From assembly GCA_963847615.1 (NCBI GenBank), contig CAWKAN010000025.1, positions 310,001 through 374,000 of the forward strand: 64,000 nucleotides of DNA. The letters are read 5' to 3'. Origin of the DNA: Palsa-883 sp963847615. GTDB lineage: Bacteria; Pseudomonadota; Alphaproteobacteria; Acetobacterales; Acetobacteraceae. Shown here one piece after another: positions 55,927 through 64,000 of the stretch (its first letter is position 1; every line of letters begins with the position of its first letter). The position numbers and the translations under genes were made by a program. The notes under the pieces were generated by a model. The model made no database searches. It was not told the DNA's origin and worked only from the letters and a program-made list of their open reading frames with translations.

Positions 55927-56600
55927 GCGGGCGCAGCGCGATGCTCGGCGCGATCCGCCGCGCGCTGCGGCGCGGCGCACTGCCGGCGGATCAGGCGATG
56001 CTGCTGCGGGCGCGCCTGGCGGCGCATCCGCGCCAGTTGATCCCGGCGCGCAGCCAGCTGCCGCACGCCGGGCAGATCGCGCTGTTCATCGCCAATGTGG
56101 AACAGGAATTCGGCACCGTGGCGCGCGTGGCCGCGCCCGACGCGGTGCCCGAGGCGGTCGCCGCGTACCTCGCCGGCGCAGAACCTGCCGAGCGACATCG
56201 TGATCGCGCCGCACCCGGAGCTGCGCGCAATGCCATGGGTCGACGCGCCCGCTGCTGCGGCTGCGCGAGGGCCGCGCCGAGGCGTCCGACGCGGTCAGCG
56301 TGCAGCACGCCTTCGCCGCGATCGCCGAGACCGGCACGCTGATGCTGCCCTCGGCACCCGAGCGGCCGACGACGCTGAACCTGCTGCCCGATACCGCGAT
56401 CGTCGTGCTGCGCGCGGAACGTCTGGTCGGCGCCTATGAGGAGGCGTGGGATCTGCTGCGCAAGGAGACTTGGCGGCATGCCGCGCAATGTCATGCTGGT
56501 GACCGGCCCGTCACGCTCGGCCGATATCGAGCAGGCGCTGGAACTCGGCGCGCACGGCCCGCGCCGGCTGCACGTGGTGCTGGTGGGCGACGCGGCGTAA
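55923..56600 (+). CDS. lutC: LutC-like protein (with three frameshifts)
   Basis: LUD-domain protein of about 225 aa when corrected. Blocks lie in successive frames: MSGRSAMLGAIRRALRRG (to about 56183), NLPSDIVIAPHPELRAMPW (to about 56255), QHAFAAIAETGTLMLPS (to about 56470), and PRNVMLVTGPSRSADIEQAL to a TAA at 56598. Each junction needs removal of one base. Three breaks in 680 bp is the highest density in the window, so this may be a decaying gene instead of, or in addition to, sequence error. Confidence 0.75.
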
Positions 56601-56621
56601 CCGCGCGCCGGGCTTCCCCGC

Positions 56622-56891
56622 CTACATCCCCAGCGCGCGGCGGTAGACGTCGAGCAGCGTCTCCTGCTCCTCCACGTCGTCGGGTTCCTGCTTGCGAATG
56701 CGAATAAGCTGGCGCAGCACCTTCACGTCGAAGCCGGCGGACTTGGCTTCGGCGTAGATGTCCTTGATGTCGCTGCCCAGCGCCTTGCGCTCCTCCTCCA
56801 GCCGCTCGATGCGCTCGACCAGGCTGCGCAGGCGATCCGCGGCAATGCCACCGGTTTTCGCCTCGGTCTTATCCACCACCTGCAACGCCAT
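56622..56891 (-). CDS. gapR: GapR-family (DUF2312) nucleoid-associated protein
   Basis: An 89-aa coiled-coil protein. RLRSLVERIERLEEERKALG then DIKDIYAEAKSAGFDVKVLR and LIRIRKQEPDDVEEQE match the alphaproteobacterial DUF2312 family. GapR binds overtwisted DNA and supports replication and transcription. ATG 56891 (MALQVVDKTE) is the family start; a longer frame begins at 56951. It is convergent with lutC. Confidence 0.92.
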   Translation of the reverse strand: MALQVVDKTEAKTGGIAADRLRSLVERIERLEEERKALGSDIKDIYAEAKSAGFDVKVLRQLIRIRKQEPDDVEEQETLLDVYRRALGM

Positions 56892-56955
56892 GGGTCCCGC
56901 TCCGATACCGACAAGGGCGGCGGGGATAGGCCCCAGGCGCCGGGTGGTCAATGGG

Positions 56956-57930
56956 CTAAGCGAACATCTCGCCCAGGCGGCGGATGGAGGCCAGCACTTT
57001 GTCCTGCGGCAGGCCGGGCCATTGCACGCGCATCACGAAGTGGTTGGTGCCGAGGCGTTCCTGCCAGCGGGCGATCTCCTCCTTCACCGAGACCTTGTCG
57101 CCGATGATGAAGCGGTCGCGCGCCACCTCCTCGAAGCTCATGTGCGCGGTGGGGCTTTCCATGCCCCAGGCGGCGTAGGAGTTGTATTTGTATTCCAGCG
57201 GACCGCGGCATTCGTCCATCGCGGTCTTGTGCTGCGTGCCGACGTAGCATTCGCGGGCGATCGGAAACTCGGTGACGGTCTTGCCGAGCCCGGCCAGCGT
57301 GTCGCGGTAGATCCGCATCAACGGCTCGGTGGCGCCCAGCGTGGTGGCGTTGGCGATCAGCCAGGCGTCGCCGATGCGTGCGGCGCGTTTCACCGCAGCT
57401 TCGACCAGGCCGGCGATCCAGACCGGCGGGCCGCCCGGGCGATGCGGCTTCAGGCTGATGCCGTGGTCCTGCACCGAATAGAAGCGGCCCTGGAAGGTGA
57501 CGCGATCCTCGGTCCACAGCTTGCGGATCAGGGCGATGGCTTCGCTGAAGCGCGGGGCGCGCTCCGTCAGCGAGACGTTGAAGGCGCCGAACTCGCCGGC
57601 GCGGTAGCCGAGGCCGACCCCGAGGATGAAATTGCCGCCGCTGAGCACGTCGAGCGTGGCGGCTTCCTCGGCGACGTGCACCGGGTTGAGCAGCGGCAGG
57701 AGTAGAATATTGCCGCCGACGGTCATGCCGCGCGCCTCCGGCAGCAGATAGGCCATCAGCGGCGTGATCTGCAGCATCTGTAGCGGCGCGGTCAGGTAGT
57801 GGTGCGGGAACAGGACCGAGGCGAAGCCGGACTGGCGGGCGACGCGGACCTGCTCCACCAGTTCGGGGATGCGGGCGGCGACGGAGTTGCCTTCGGGGAA
57901 CTGGGTGTTGATGAACAGGCCGATTTTCAT
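56956..57930 (-). CDS. LLM-class flavin-dependent oxidoreductase
   Basis: A 324-aa luciferase-like monooxygenase. MKIGLFINTQFPEG starts the barrel, and SGFASVLFPHHYLTAPLQML, GGNILLLPLLNPVHVAEEAATLD and GVGLGYRAGEFGAFN are conserved. It belongs to the same superfamily as the gene at 29869 but is clearly a different member. Flavin reduction must come from elsewhere. It lies 64 bp upstream of gapR on the same strand. Confidence 0.88.
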   Translation of the reverse strand: MKIGLFINTQFPEGNSVAARIPELVEQVRVARQSGFASVLFPHHYLTAPLQMLQITPLMAYLLPEARGMTVGGNILLLPLLNPVHVAEEAATLDVLSGGNFILGVGLGYRAGEFGAFNVSLTERAPRFSEAIALIRKLWTEDRVTFQGRFYSVQDHGISLKPHRPGGPPVWIAGLVEAAVKRAARIGDAWLIANATTLGATEPLMRIYRDTLAGLGKTVTEFPIARECYVGTQHKTAMDECRGPLEYKYNSYAAWGMESPTAHMSFEEVARDRFIIGDKVSVKEEIARWQERLGTNHFVMRVQWPGLPQDKVLASIRRLGEMFA

Positions 57931-58089
57931 GGGCAACTCCCCTGAGGTGCGCGGCAGCGTAGCAGGCGATGACGCCTTGGTCACGCTGCGGGGCGGCAGC
58001 GGCAAGGCGCTCCGGCGACGTAGCGCGATGCCCTCGGTTGACGGCTCATCGATCTTTGGCCCATCGGTCTTTGGCCCATCGAGCCATGG

Positions 58090-59235
58090 TTAGGTCGCGC
58101 GGCTGCGAATTACCCGGTCGGGGTTGGCCCGCACCTGCGCGTAAATGGCCGCCACGTCCTTGCGCCTGACCTTGCCGCGGTCGGTGCGTGGGAACCGAGG
58201 CGTGATCAGCACCGCAAAACTGCGTACATAGGGCCACCGGATCGGATCGAGCTGTGCCTTCAGATTGGGTGGCGGCGCGCCATTCGCGGTTTCGACCGCC
58301 ACCAGCAGCGTGGGACTCTGGCCTGGGCCGTTGACCGCAACCAGGGCGGCCTCGACGACGCCCTCGATCAGCTTGATTTGCGCCTCGATCGGCGCCGGCA
58401 GCAGCTTCACGCCGCCAGCATTCACCCTGTCGTCCGCACGGCCCAGGACGATCAACCTGGCCGGAGCCGGCATGGTGCCGAGGTCGTTGGTACGGAACCA
58501 TCCGTCAACGAAATATCTCCCGGTCATGGCAAAATCGTTATGATACCCCTCAACCATCGTCGGCGTCCTGACCTGGATCAAACCGGTCGTCCCGGGCGGC
58601 TGGGCGCGGCCGCCTTGGTCCACGATGCAGGCCTCGACGCCCGGGCACAGCGCGCCGACGTTGTCGTCGCCGAGCAGCGCGATCCGGCCGGTCTCGATGG
58701 ACGAATACGCGTTGGTGAACGTCGCGCCCAGGAGCTCGCGGACCTGTCGGCGCAGCCGCGCGCCGACGGCGGCACCGACGGCCTCGACATGCATTGTTTG
58801 CCCGGCCGGCGGCGGTCGCGCGTGCCGCAGAATCCGTTGCATGTCGCCAACCATGAACAGCGCCATGTTCACCGCGCCCGATTCGATCAGGCCGGCCGCC
58901 TCCGTCGCATCGGCGAAGCGGAGCGTCCCACCGCGTTGCAGGGTGGCAAGCACACGGTAATAGGCCGACCGCAACGTCAGGTTGTACAGGCACAGAAAAT
59001 TGGCGGGCGACTCAAGCCCAGCCAGCATCGTCCGGGCGAACCCGGCGACGTTCCGCTGCTGCGTCGCGTGCAGCATGGCGACCAGCTGCGGCGAGCCGGT
59101 GGTTCCAGAGGACCGGCACATCCGCACAATGCGGTGGTCGGGAATGTCCCGATCGAGCAGCGCAAGATCCGCGGGCCCGACCGCCGGTGCCTCCACCGCG
59201 CCCAGCCAGGCGTCGGTCATCACCAGGGTCGGCAC
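58090..59235 (-). pseudogene. AMP-dependent acyl-CoA synthetase, N-terminally truncated
   Basis: 381 residues of an ANL-family adenylating enzyme. The ATP-binding loop SSGTTGSPQ is near residue 42, where full-length members have it near 160-190. NAYSSIETGRIAL, GWFRTNDLG, LIVLGRADDRVNAGG and the C-terminal PRTDRGKVRRKD with the catalytic Lys follow. Upstream in frame (RQIEAAEAERPIAGVALRQG) there is homologous-looking sequence back to a TAA at about 59340, but the first ~120 residues are missing. The apparent start is GTG 59235. It is probably a 5'-deleted gene. Confidence 0.7.
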
Positions 59236-59746
59236 CGGGACGTGCTGCGACGGCGCGTGCCGGGTGAGCAGCTGGTCGCCCTGGCGCAGCGCGACGCCGG
59301 CGATTGGACGCTCCGCTTCCGCGGCTTCGATCTGGCGACTTTAGCGGATGCGACGGGGCAGATCCGCCGCTCTGGCCTGTGCCGCTGGCAACCGCCCGGG
59401 CCGGTGGCAGGCTGACACCGTGCTCGCCGCCGTCAAGCCCGCAACGCGCCGCCTGCGGCGGTGGCCTGCGGCCCTCCTTCGGGTCAGGCCCGAGGGCATG
59501 CCTTGACCGCGGCGGCGCGCAGCGTCGGGGCCGAGATCAGGCCGGGACGAGGAAACGGCTCGCCGACCGAACCAGGAAACCGGCAAGAAAGCGCCCCTGG
59601 CCTGGCTGGAACATAACGAGAAATCTGTTACCCATGTGCCCGGTCCAAAGTGTTGCCCGTGTGCCCGGTTGAAAAGGGCGGAGCCCCGGCCTTGCCGCCT
59701 TGCCGCGTTCATCTTGGCTCAATGGTTTGCCGGGTAGGCTATTGGC
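59236..59746. other. rearranged region without a gene, holding possible IS remnants
   Basis: This half-kilobase contains the truncated upstream part of the acyl-CoA synthetase. It also contains two near-identical 19-bp copies of TGTTACCCATGTGCCCGGT at 59626 and 59651 (25 bp apart), and a scrap of the palindromic repeat (GGGCGGAGCCCCGGCCTTGCC, about 59675-59696). Direct repeats of TGTTACCCATGT type are seen beside some integrase-core insertion sequences, so an element end may have been left here. I see no coding sequence. Confidence 0.4.
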
Positions 59747-60649
59747 ATGCGGCTGAAGCTCTACCGTGCACCCAGGATAGCGGACGCGATGGCGCGGGTT
59801 CGCGCGGAGCTTGGTCCGGACGCGTTGATCCTGGCCTCACGCCAGGTCGGCGACGGCGTCGAGGTGACCGCCGCGCTGGAGCCGGAGGACACGTTGGCGC
59901 CGCCGCCGTTGGCGCCGGCCCGCGAGCCGCCGGCGTGGGCCGCGCTGGGGTACCATGGCGTGCCGGCGGCGTTGCACGCAGCGCTCGGCCGCGGCGACCT
60001 GCCCGGGGCGCTCGGCGCAATGTTCGGCTTCGCGCCATTGCCGCTGGCGGCGTCCGACCCGCCGCTGCTGCTGACCGGGCCGCCCGGCGCCGGCAAGACG
60101 TTGACCACCGCCAAGCTGACGGCGCGGCTGGCGATGGCCGGCGTCACGCCGATGGTGATCACCGCCGACGGAAGGCGCGCCGGCGCCGCCGAGCAGCTTG
60201 TCGCCTTCACCCGCGTGCTGCAGCTGGACCTGGTGATTGCCGACCATCCGGTCAGCCTGGGGCGTGCGCTGGCCCGGCGCCCGCACGGCGCGCCGGTGCT
60301 GATCGACGCGCCCGGGCTCGATCCGTTCGACCCGGCGCAGGCCGAGGAGCTGCGCACCCTGGCCGCAGTGGCCGGCGCGACGACGGTGCTGGTGCTGCAG
60401 GCCGGGCTCGATCCGGCCGAGGCGGCCGAGCTGGCGCAGGCGCACGCCGCGCTGGGCGCCACGCTGATGATCGCGACCAAGCTCGACCTGGCCCGCCGCC
60501 TGGGCTCGGTGCTGAGCGCGGCGAGCGCCGGGCGCCTGGCACTGACCGAGGCCGGTGTGGGCGCGGGGGTTGCCGACGGGCTGATCAGTTTCACCCAGGC
60601 CGAGCTGGCCGCCCGCCTGCTCGCCGCTGTGCCGGACCATCGCGCATGA
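59747..60649 (+). CDS. flhF: flagellar biosynthesis GTPase FlhF
   Basis: A 300-aa SRP-type GTPase. MRLKLYRAPRIADAMARVRAELGPDALIL is the usual FlhF N-terminus, and a short B domain follows. The GTPase has the P-loop GPPGAGKTLTTAKL and a region corresponding to VLIDAPGLDPFD (the DTAGR position reads DAPGL). FlhF places the flagellum at the pole with FlhG. No flagellar structural genes are in view. The stop overlaps the flhG start (ATGA). Confidence 0.85.
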   Translation: MRLKLYRAPRIADAMARVRAELGPDALILASRQVGDGVEVTAALEPEDTLAPPPLAPAREPPAWAALGYHGVPAALHAALGRGDLPGALGAMFGFAPLPLAASDPPLLLTGPPGAGKTLTTAKLTARLAMAGVTPMVITADGRRAGAAEQLVAFTRVLQLDLVIADHPVSLGRALARRPHGAPVLIDAPGLDPFDPAQAEELRTLAAVAGATTVLVLQAGLDPAEAAELAQAHAALGATLMIATKLDLARRLGSVLSAASAGRLALTEAGVGAGVADGLISFTQAELAARLLAAVPDHRA

Positions 60650-61463
60650 CCCAGCCGAGCCGTGTCGACGCACCTGGCAATGTCCCGGGGGAGGTCGCCG
60701 GGGGGGCCCTGGGCGCAGTGTCGGCAGCACTCCGGGACGCATCGTCGGCATCGCCTCGGGCAAAGGTGGGGTGGGCAAGACCTGGTTCGCCATCACCTTG
60801 GCGCACGCCCTGGCGCGGGCCGGACGGCGGGTCCTGCTGTTCGACGGCGACCTGGGCCTGGCCAATGTCGACATCCAGCTCGGCCTGACGCCGGCGCAGG
60901 ACCTGGGCGCGGTGATCGCCGGGCGCGCCGGCCTGGCGGAGGTGGTGCTGCGCCACGCCGGGGCCGGCTTCGACATCCTGCCGGGCCGTTCCGGGTCCGG
61001 TGCGTTGTCCGGCCTGGATGCCGCGGCGCTGGAGCGCGTGCTGGACGCGCTGCGCGCGGCGGCGAGCGGGTATGACGTCGTGCTGCTCGATCTTGGCGCC
61101 GGGCTGGACCGCGCGGTGCGCCAGCTGGCCGCCTTCGCCGACACACTGGTGGTGGTGGCGACCGAGGAGCCGACCAGCCTGACCGACGCCTATGCGGTGC
61201 TGAAGCTGCATGGCGGCGACCGGCCCGGCGGCGATGCGCGCATCGTGGTCAACCAGGCGGGCAACCGGGCCGGCGGGGAACGCACCTATGCGACCCTGGC
61301 GCGCGCCTGCGCAACGTTTCTCGGCCACGCGCCGGCGTTGCTCGGCGTGGTCCGGCGCGACGAGCGGGTGCGCGACGCGATCCGCCGCCAGACGCCGCTG
61401 CTGGCGCGTCACCCGAATTGCGCCGCGGCCGAGGATGTGGAGGCGATCGCCGGCGCCCTGTAG
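60646..61463 (+). CDS. flhG: FlhG/MinD-like ATPase (with a frameshift)
   Basis: About 270 aa. ATG 60646 overlaps the flhF stop and opens MTQPSRVDAPGNVPGEV. Between about 60695 and 60740 the frame changes to GRIVGIASGKGGVGKT, the deviant Walker A of MinD/ParA ATPases. RRVLLFDGDLGLANVDIQLG and YDVVLLDLGAGLD follow. The break lies beside a run of seven G. FlhG counts and positions flagella by acting on FlhF. Confidence 0.85.
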
Positions 61464-61564
61464 CGCGGGCTGCCAGCCCGGTGGCGCGGGATCCGCCGCT
61501 CGCGAGCCTGGCCGCGCGGTTGCCCCACCTTGTCGGCGAGGGCGTGCGCTGATACGCGGGCGCC

Positions 61565-62353
61565 ATGCGTCGTCTTGCCGCCCTGCTGCTGCTGTTCGCC
61601 CTTCCCGCCGTCGCAGTGGGTGCGCCGGACTCTCAGTCGGCGAACCCGCAACCGGGGACTTCCCCATCGGCGGAGCCGCAACCCTGCGCGGCGGCGCCGC
61701 AGTTCGTCACGCCCCAGAAACCACTGGGTCCGCTCAAGGCGGCGATCGAGGCCGGCGGGCCGGTCAATATCCTGGCGGTCGGCTCGGCCAGCACCACCGG
61801 CGCCAAGGACGCGCAGCCCGACGGCGCGTTTCCCTATCGCATGCTCGATGCGCTGCGGGCCGACCTGCCGCAGGTGACGTTCCATCTCACCGTGCGTGGC
61901 GGGCGCGGCATGTCGGCGGAGCAGATGCTGCCGCTGGTCAAGGACCAGGTGCGGCAGGCGCCGACCCAGCTCGTGCTGTGGCAGACCGGCACGGTGGAGG
62001 CGATCCACGCCATGCGCGCCAACCGCATGCGCGAGGTACTGCGCGAGGGGCTGGACGCGATCCGCCAGGCCGGCGGCAGCCTGGTGCTGATCGATCCGCA
62101 GTTCAGCCGCGCGCTGCGCGCCAACACCGACATCGAGCCATACGAGACGGAACTGCTCCTGGTTGCCGGGTTGCCGGACGCGGCGCTGTTCCACCGCTAC
62201 GAGTTGACGCGGGCCTGGGCGTTGCAAGGCCGGATCGATCCGGAACGCGCGACAACCGACGCGCGCGCGGCGGTGCTGGCCCGGCTGAACACCTGCCTGG
62301 GCCAGGCGCTCGCGCGCTATGTGTTGAGCGGCGCCGGCATCGCCCCGCCCTGA
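61565..62353 (+). CDS. secreted SGNH-hydrolase-like protein
   Basis: A 262-aa protein with a signal peptide (LAALLLLFALPAVAVGA). A Pro/Ser/Gln-rich stretch is followed by NILAVGSASTTG, which corresponds to the GDS block (Ser nucleophile region), GRGMSAEQML (block II Gly), and VLWQTGTVEA (block III, where Asn is usual but Thr is found). SGNH enzymes deacylate or deacetylate cell-envelope molecules; activity here is uncertain. It lies 101 bp after flhG. Confidence 0.65.
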   Translation: MRRLAALLLLFALPAVAVGAPDSQSANPQPGTSPSAEPQPCAAAPQFVTPQKPLGPLKAAIEAGGPVNILAVGSASTTGAKDAQPDGAFPYRMLDALRADLPQVTFHLTVRGGRGMSAEQMLPLVKDQVRQAPTQLVLWQTGTVEAIHAMRANRMREVLREGLDAIRQAGGSLVLIDPQFSRALRANTDIEPYETELLLVAGLPDAALFHRYELTRAWALQGRIDPERATTDARAAVLARLNTCLGQALARYVLSGAGIAPP

Positions 62354-62440
62354 CGGCGCTGGTTGGCGCGGCGGTGGTTCGCCGCCGCGCCGTTGCGCAT
62401 CGAACGCCGGTTCATACCCACGGCCCGATCGGGTGACCGA

Positions 62441-62482
62441 CCGGCCGGCGTTGGGCCGTTGATATGAGTCCTGGTTTGGCGC
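62441..62482. repeat. dispersed repeat shared with the region at 2861-2905
   Basis: CCGGCCGGCGTTGGGCCGTT, followed by GATATGAGTCCTGGTTTGGCG, matches CGGCCGGTGTTGGGCCGCTGGCG and AGGCTTGGTTTGGCG at 2866-2904 over about 40 bp with few differences. Both copies are just beyond gene 3' ends. Downstream, CCCGGGCAACCCCGCGCGC (62501 on) is the near-inverse of sequence at 23317-23336. It fills the convergent gap between the SGNH gene and fhs. Confidence 0.55.
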
Positions 62483-62568
62483 GCGGCCGCCCGCTACTCC
62501 CCCGGGCAACCCCGCGCGCGGCACCATCGCCCGAAATGACGGCAGGGTCATCATTTCGCCCGCTGGGA

Positions 62569-64000
62569 TCAGAACAATCCTTCGATCTGTCCGTCCTCGG
62601 TCAGGAAGATCAATTCCGCGGCCGGCACGCGCGGCAGGCCGGGCATCGTCATGATGTCGCCGCACACCGCCACGACGAAGCCGGCGCCGGCCGACAGCCG
62701 CACCTCGCGCACCGGCAGGATGTGGCCCTCCGGCGCGCCCATCACCGTGGGATCCGAGGTGAAGCTGAACTGCGTCTTGGCGATGCACACCGGCACCTCG
62801 CCGAAGCCGGCCTCCTCGAACCCGGCCAGCCGGCGCGCCACCGGGTCCGGCAGCGCAATGTCCGCGGCGTGGTAGATCTGCGTCGCGATGGTGCGGATCT
62901 TGTCGGCGAGCTTCATGCCAGTGGGATACAGCGGCCGGTAGGCCGCCTCGCCCGAGCGGATGCGCCGCAGCACCGCGCGGGCCAGCTCGGCCGCGCCCGG
63001 CGCGCCGTCGCCCCAATGGGTGCAGCGGATCACCTCCACCCCCTTCGCCGCCATCGCATCGCGCACCGCGGCGAACTCGGCATCCGTGTCCGAAACGAAA
63101 TGGTTCAGCGCGACCACCACCGGCAGGCCGAACTTGCCCAGGTTCTCGGTGTGCCGCGCCAGGTTCGCCACGCCGCGCCCGACCGCGGCAACATCCTCCT
63201 TGCCCAGCCCCGAGCGCGGCACGCCGCCGTGCATCTTCAGCGCCCGGATGGTCGCCACCACCACCGCGCAGGACGGCGTCAGCCCGGCCGAGCGGCACTT
63301 GATGTCGAGGAACTTCTCGGCCCCCAGATCCGCCCCGAAACCCGCCTCGGTCACCACCACCTCGGCCAGCTTCAGCCCGAGCCGCGTCGCCATCACCGAG
63401 TTGCAGCCATGCGCGATGTTGGCGAACGGCCCGCCATGCACCAGCGCCGGCGTTCCCGCGATGGTCTGCACCAAATTCGGCGCCAGCGCGTCGCGCAGCA
63501 GCACCGCCATCGCGCCGTCGGCCTTCAAATCCTTCGCCGTCACCGCCTTGCCGTCGCGCGTCTGCGCCACGATCATCTTCCCAAGCCGGGCCTGCAGGTC
63601 GGCCAGATCGTTCGACAGGCAGAACACCGCCATCACCTCGGAGGCCACCGAAATATCGAACCCGTCCTCGCGCGGGAAGCCGTTGGCCACCCCGCCCAGG
63701 CTGCCAACGATGGAGCGCAGCGCGCGGTCGTTCATGTCCACCGCGCGCCGCCAGGACACCCGGCGCGCATCGATGCCGAGCTTGTTGCCCCAGTAGATGC
63801 TGTTGTCGACCATCGCGGCCAGCAGGTTGTTGGCCGAGGTGACGGCGTGAAAATCGCCGGTGAAATGCAGGTTGATCTCTTCCATCGGCACCACCTGGGC
63901 CAGCCCACCGCCGGCGGCGCCGCCCTTCATGCCGAAGCTCGGGCCGAGGCTGGGCTCGCGCAGGCAGATCACCGCGCTGGTGCCGAGATGGTTCAGCGCG
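62569..64000 (-). CDS. fhs: formate-tetrahydrofolate ligase (3' part; gene runs out of the window)
   Basis: At least 477 C-terminal residues of Fhs/FtfL. SLGPSFGMKGGAAGGG, INLHFTGDFHAVTSANNLLAA, VWRRAVDMNDRAL-like RRAVDMNDRAL, GFDISVASEVMA and FSFTSDPTVMGAPEGH are all hallmark blocks. The enzyme makes 10-formyl-THF from formate, ATP and THF. The coding frame continues in full to position 64000, so the start and N-terminal region lie outside. It connects formate from oxalate breakdown to the C1 pool. Confidence 0.95.
   Translation of the reverse strand, partial: ALNHLGTSAVICLREPSLGPSFGMKGGAAGGGLAQVVPMEEINLHFTGDFHAVTSANNLLAAMVDNSIYWGNKLGIDARRVSWRRAVDMNDRALRSIVGSLGGVANGFPREDGFDISVASEVMAVFCLSNDLADLQARLGKMIVAQTRDGKAVTAKDLKADGAMAVLLRDALAPNLVQTIAGTPALVHGGPFANIAHGCNSVMATRLGLKLAEVVVTEAGFGADLGAEKFLDIKCRSAGLTPSCAVVVATIRALKMHGGVPRSGLGKEDVAAVGRGVANLARHTENLGKFGLPVVVALNHFVSDTDAEFAAVRDAMAAKGVEVIRCTHWGDGAPGAAELARAVLRRIRSGEAAYRPLYPTGMKLADKIRTIATQIYHAADIALPDPVARRLAGFEEAGFGEVPVCIAKTQFSFTSDPTVMGAPEGHILPVREVRLSAGAGFVVAVCGDIMTMPGLPRVPAAELIFLTEDGQIEGLF

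Overview
The window is about 70% G+C DNA from an alphaproteobacterium, most likely of the Rhodospirillales/Acetobacteraceae. The clues are a complete acpXL-fabZXL-fabF2XL-fabF1XL-adh2XL-lpxXL cluster (very-long-chain acyl group on lipid A), a GapR (DUF2312) protein, an fds-type NAD formate dehydrogenase and an oxalate-degradation locus. Species assignment is inference.

Layout. 0-5 kb: an endonuclease/phosphatase-family gene, a complete group II intron, a formyltransferase resembling 10-formyl-THF hydrolase, and a small lipoprotein. 5-9.5 kb: a chemotaxis receptor and an ABC exporter, then tRNA-Arg(ACG). 9.9-15.5 kb: the lipid A very-long-chain fatty acid operon. 16-21.7 kb: frc and oxc (formyl-CoA transferase, oxalyl-CoA decarboxylase), a GntR regulator and an amidohydrolase. 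21.9-27 kb: haloacetate-dehalogenase-like hydrolase, sufE and pqiABC. 27-29.8 kb: non-coding DNA with a 12-unit, ~145-bp tandem array. 29.9-34.1 kb: an LLM flavin oxidoreductase, SDR, HAD phosphatase and PhyH dioxygenase. 34.2-37.5 kb: a three-gene cassette of Ser/Thr kinase, periplasmic c-heme sensor and catalytically dead caspase. 37.7-43.3 kb: a KdpD remnant and a branched-chain amino-acid-type ABC transporter with a LivM-LivG-LivF fusion. 43.5-52.9 kb: flavin reductase, an oxalate/formate MFS antiporter with its 41-aa partner, fdsD, fdhD, fdsA, fdsB, fdsG and a LysR regulator. 53-64 kb: another ABC binding protein, lutBC, gapR, a second LLM enzyme, a truncated acyl-CoA synthetase, flhFG, an SGNH-like protein and the 3' part of formate-THF ligase.

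How it fits together. Oxalate entering by the antiporter can be activated by Frc and decarboxylated by Oxc. The formate produced can leave through the antiporter, be oxidised by the Fds dehydrogenase to give NADH, or enter the folate C1 pool through formate-THF ligase, with the 10-formyl-THF formyltransferase/hydrolase as a possible outlet. These genes lie in four separate parts of the window.

Two features dominate the non-coding DNA. One is several families of long inverted repeats: a ~290-bp nested palindrome whose central 53-bp stem differs between copies with both arms changed together, and CAC(A/G)GAG-word inverted repeats. The other is the 12-unit tandem array at 28.1-29.8 kb. At least a dozen conserved genes carry apparent single-base frameshifts, and the tRNA has one extra base in its T-loop. 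I read this mainly as residual indel error in the assembly, although decay of some genes cannot be excluded.
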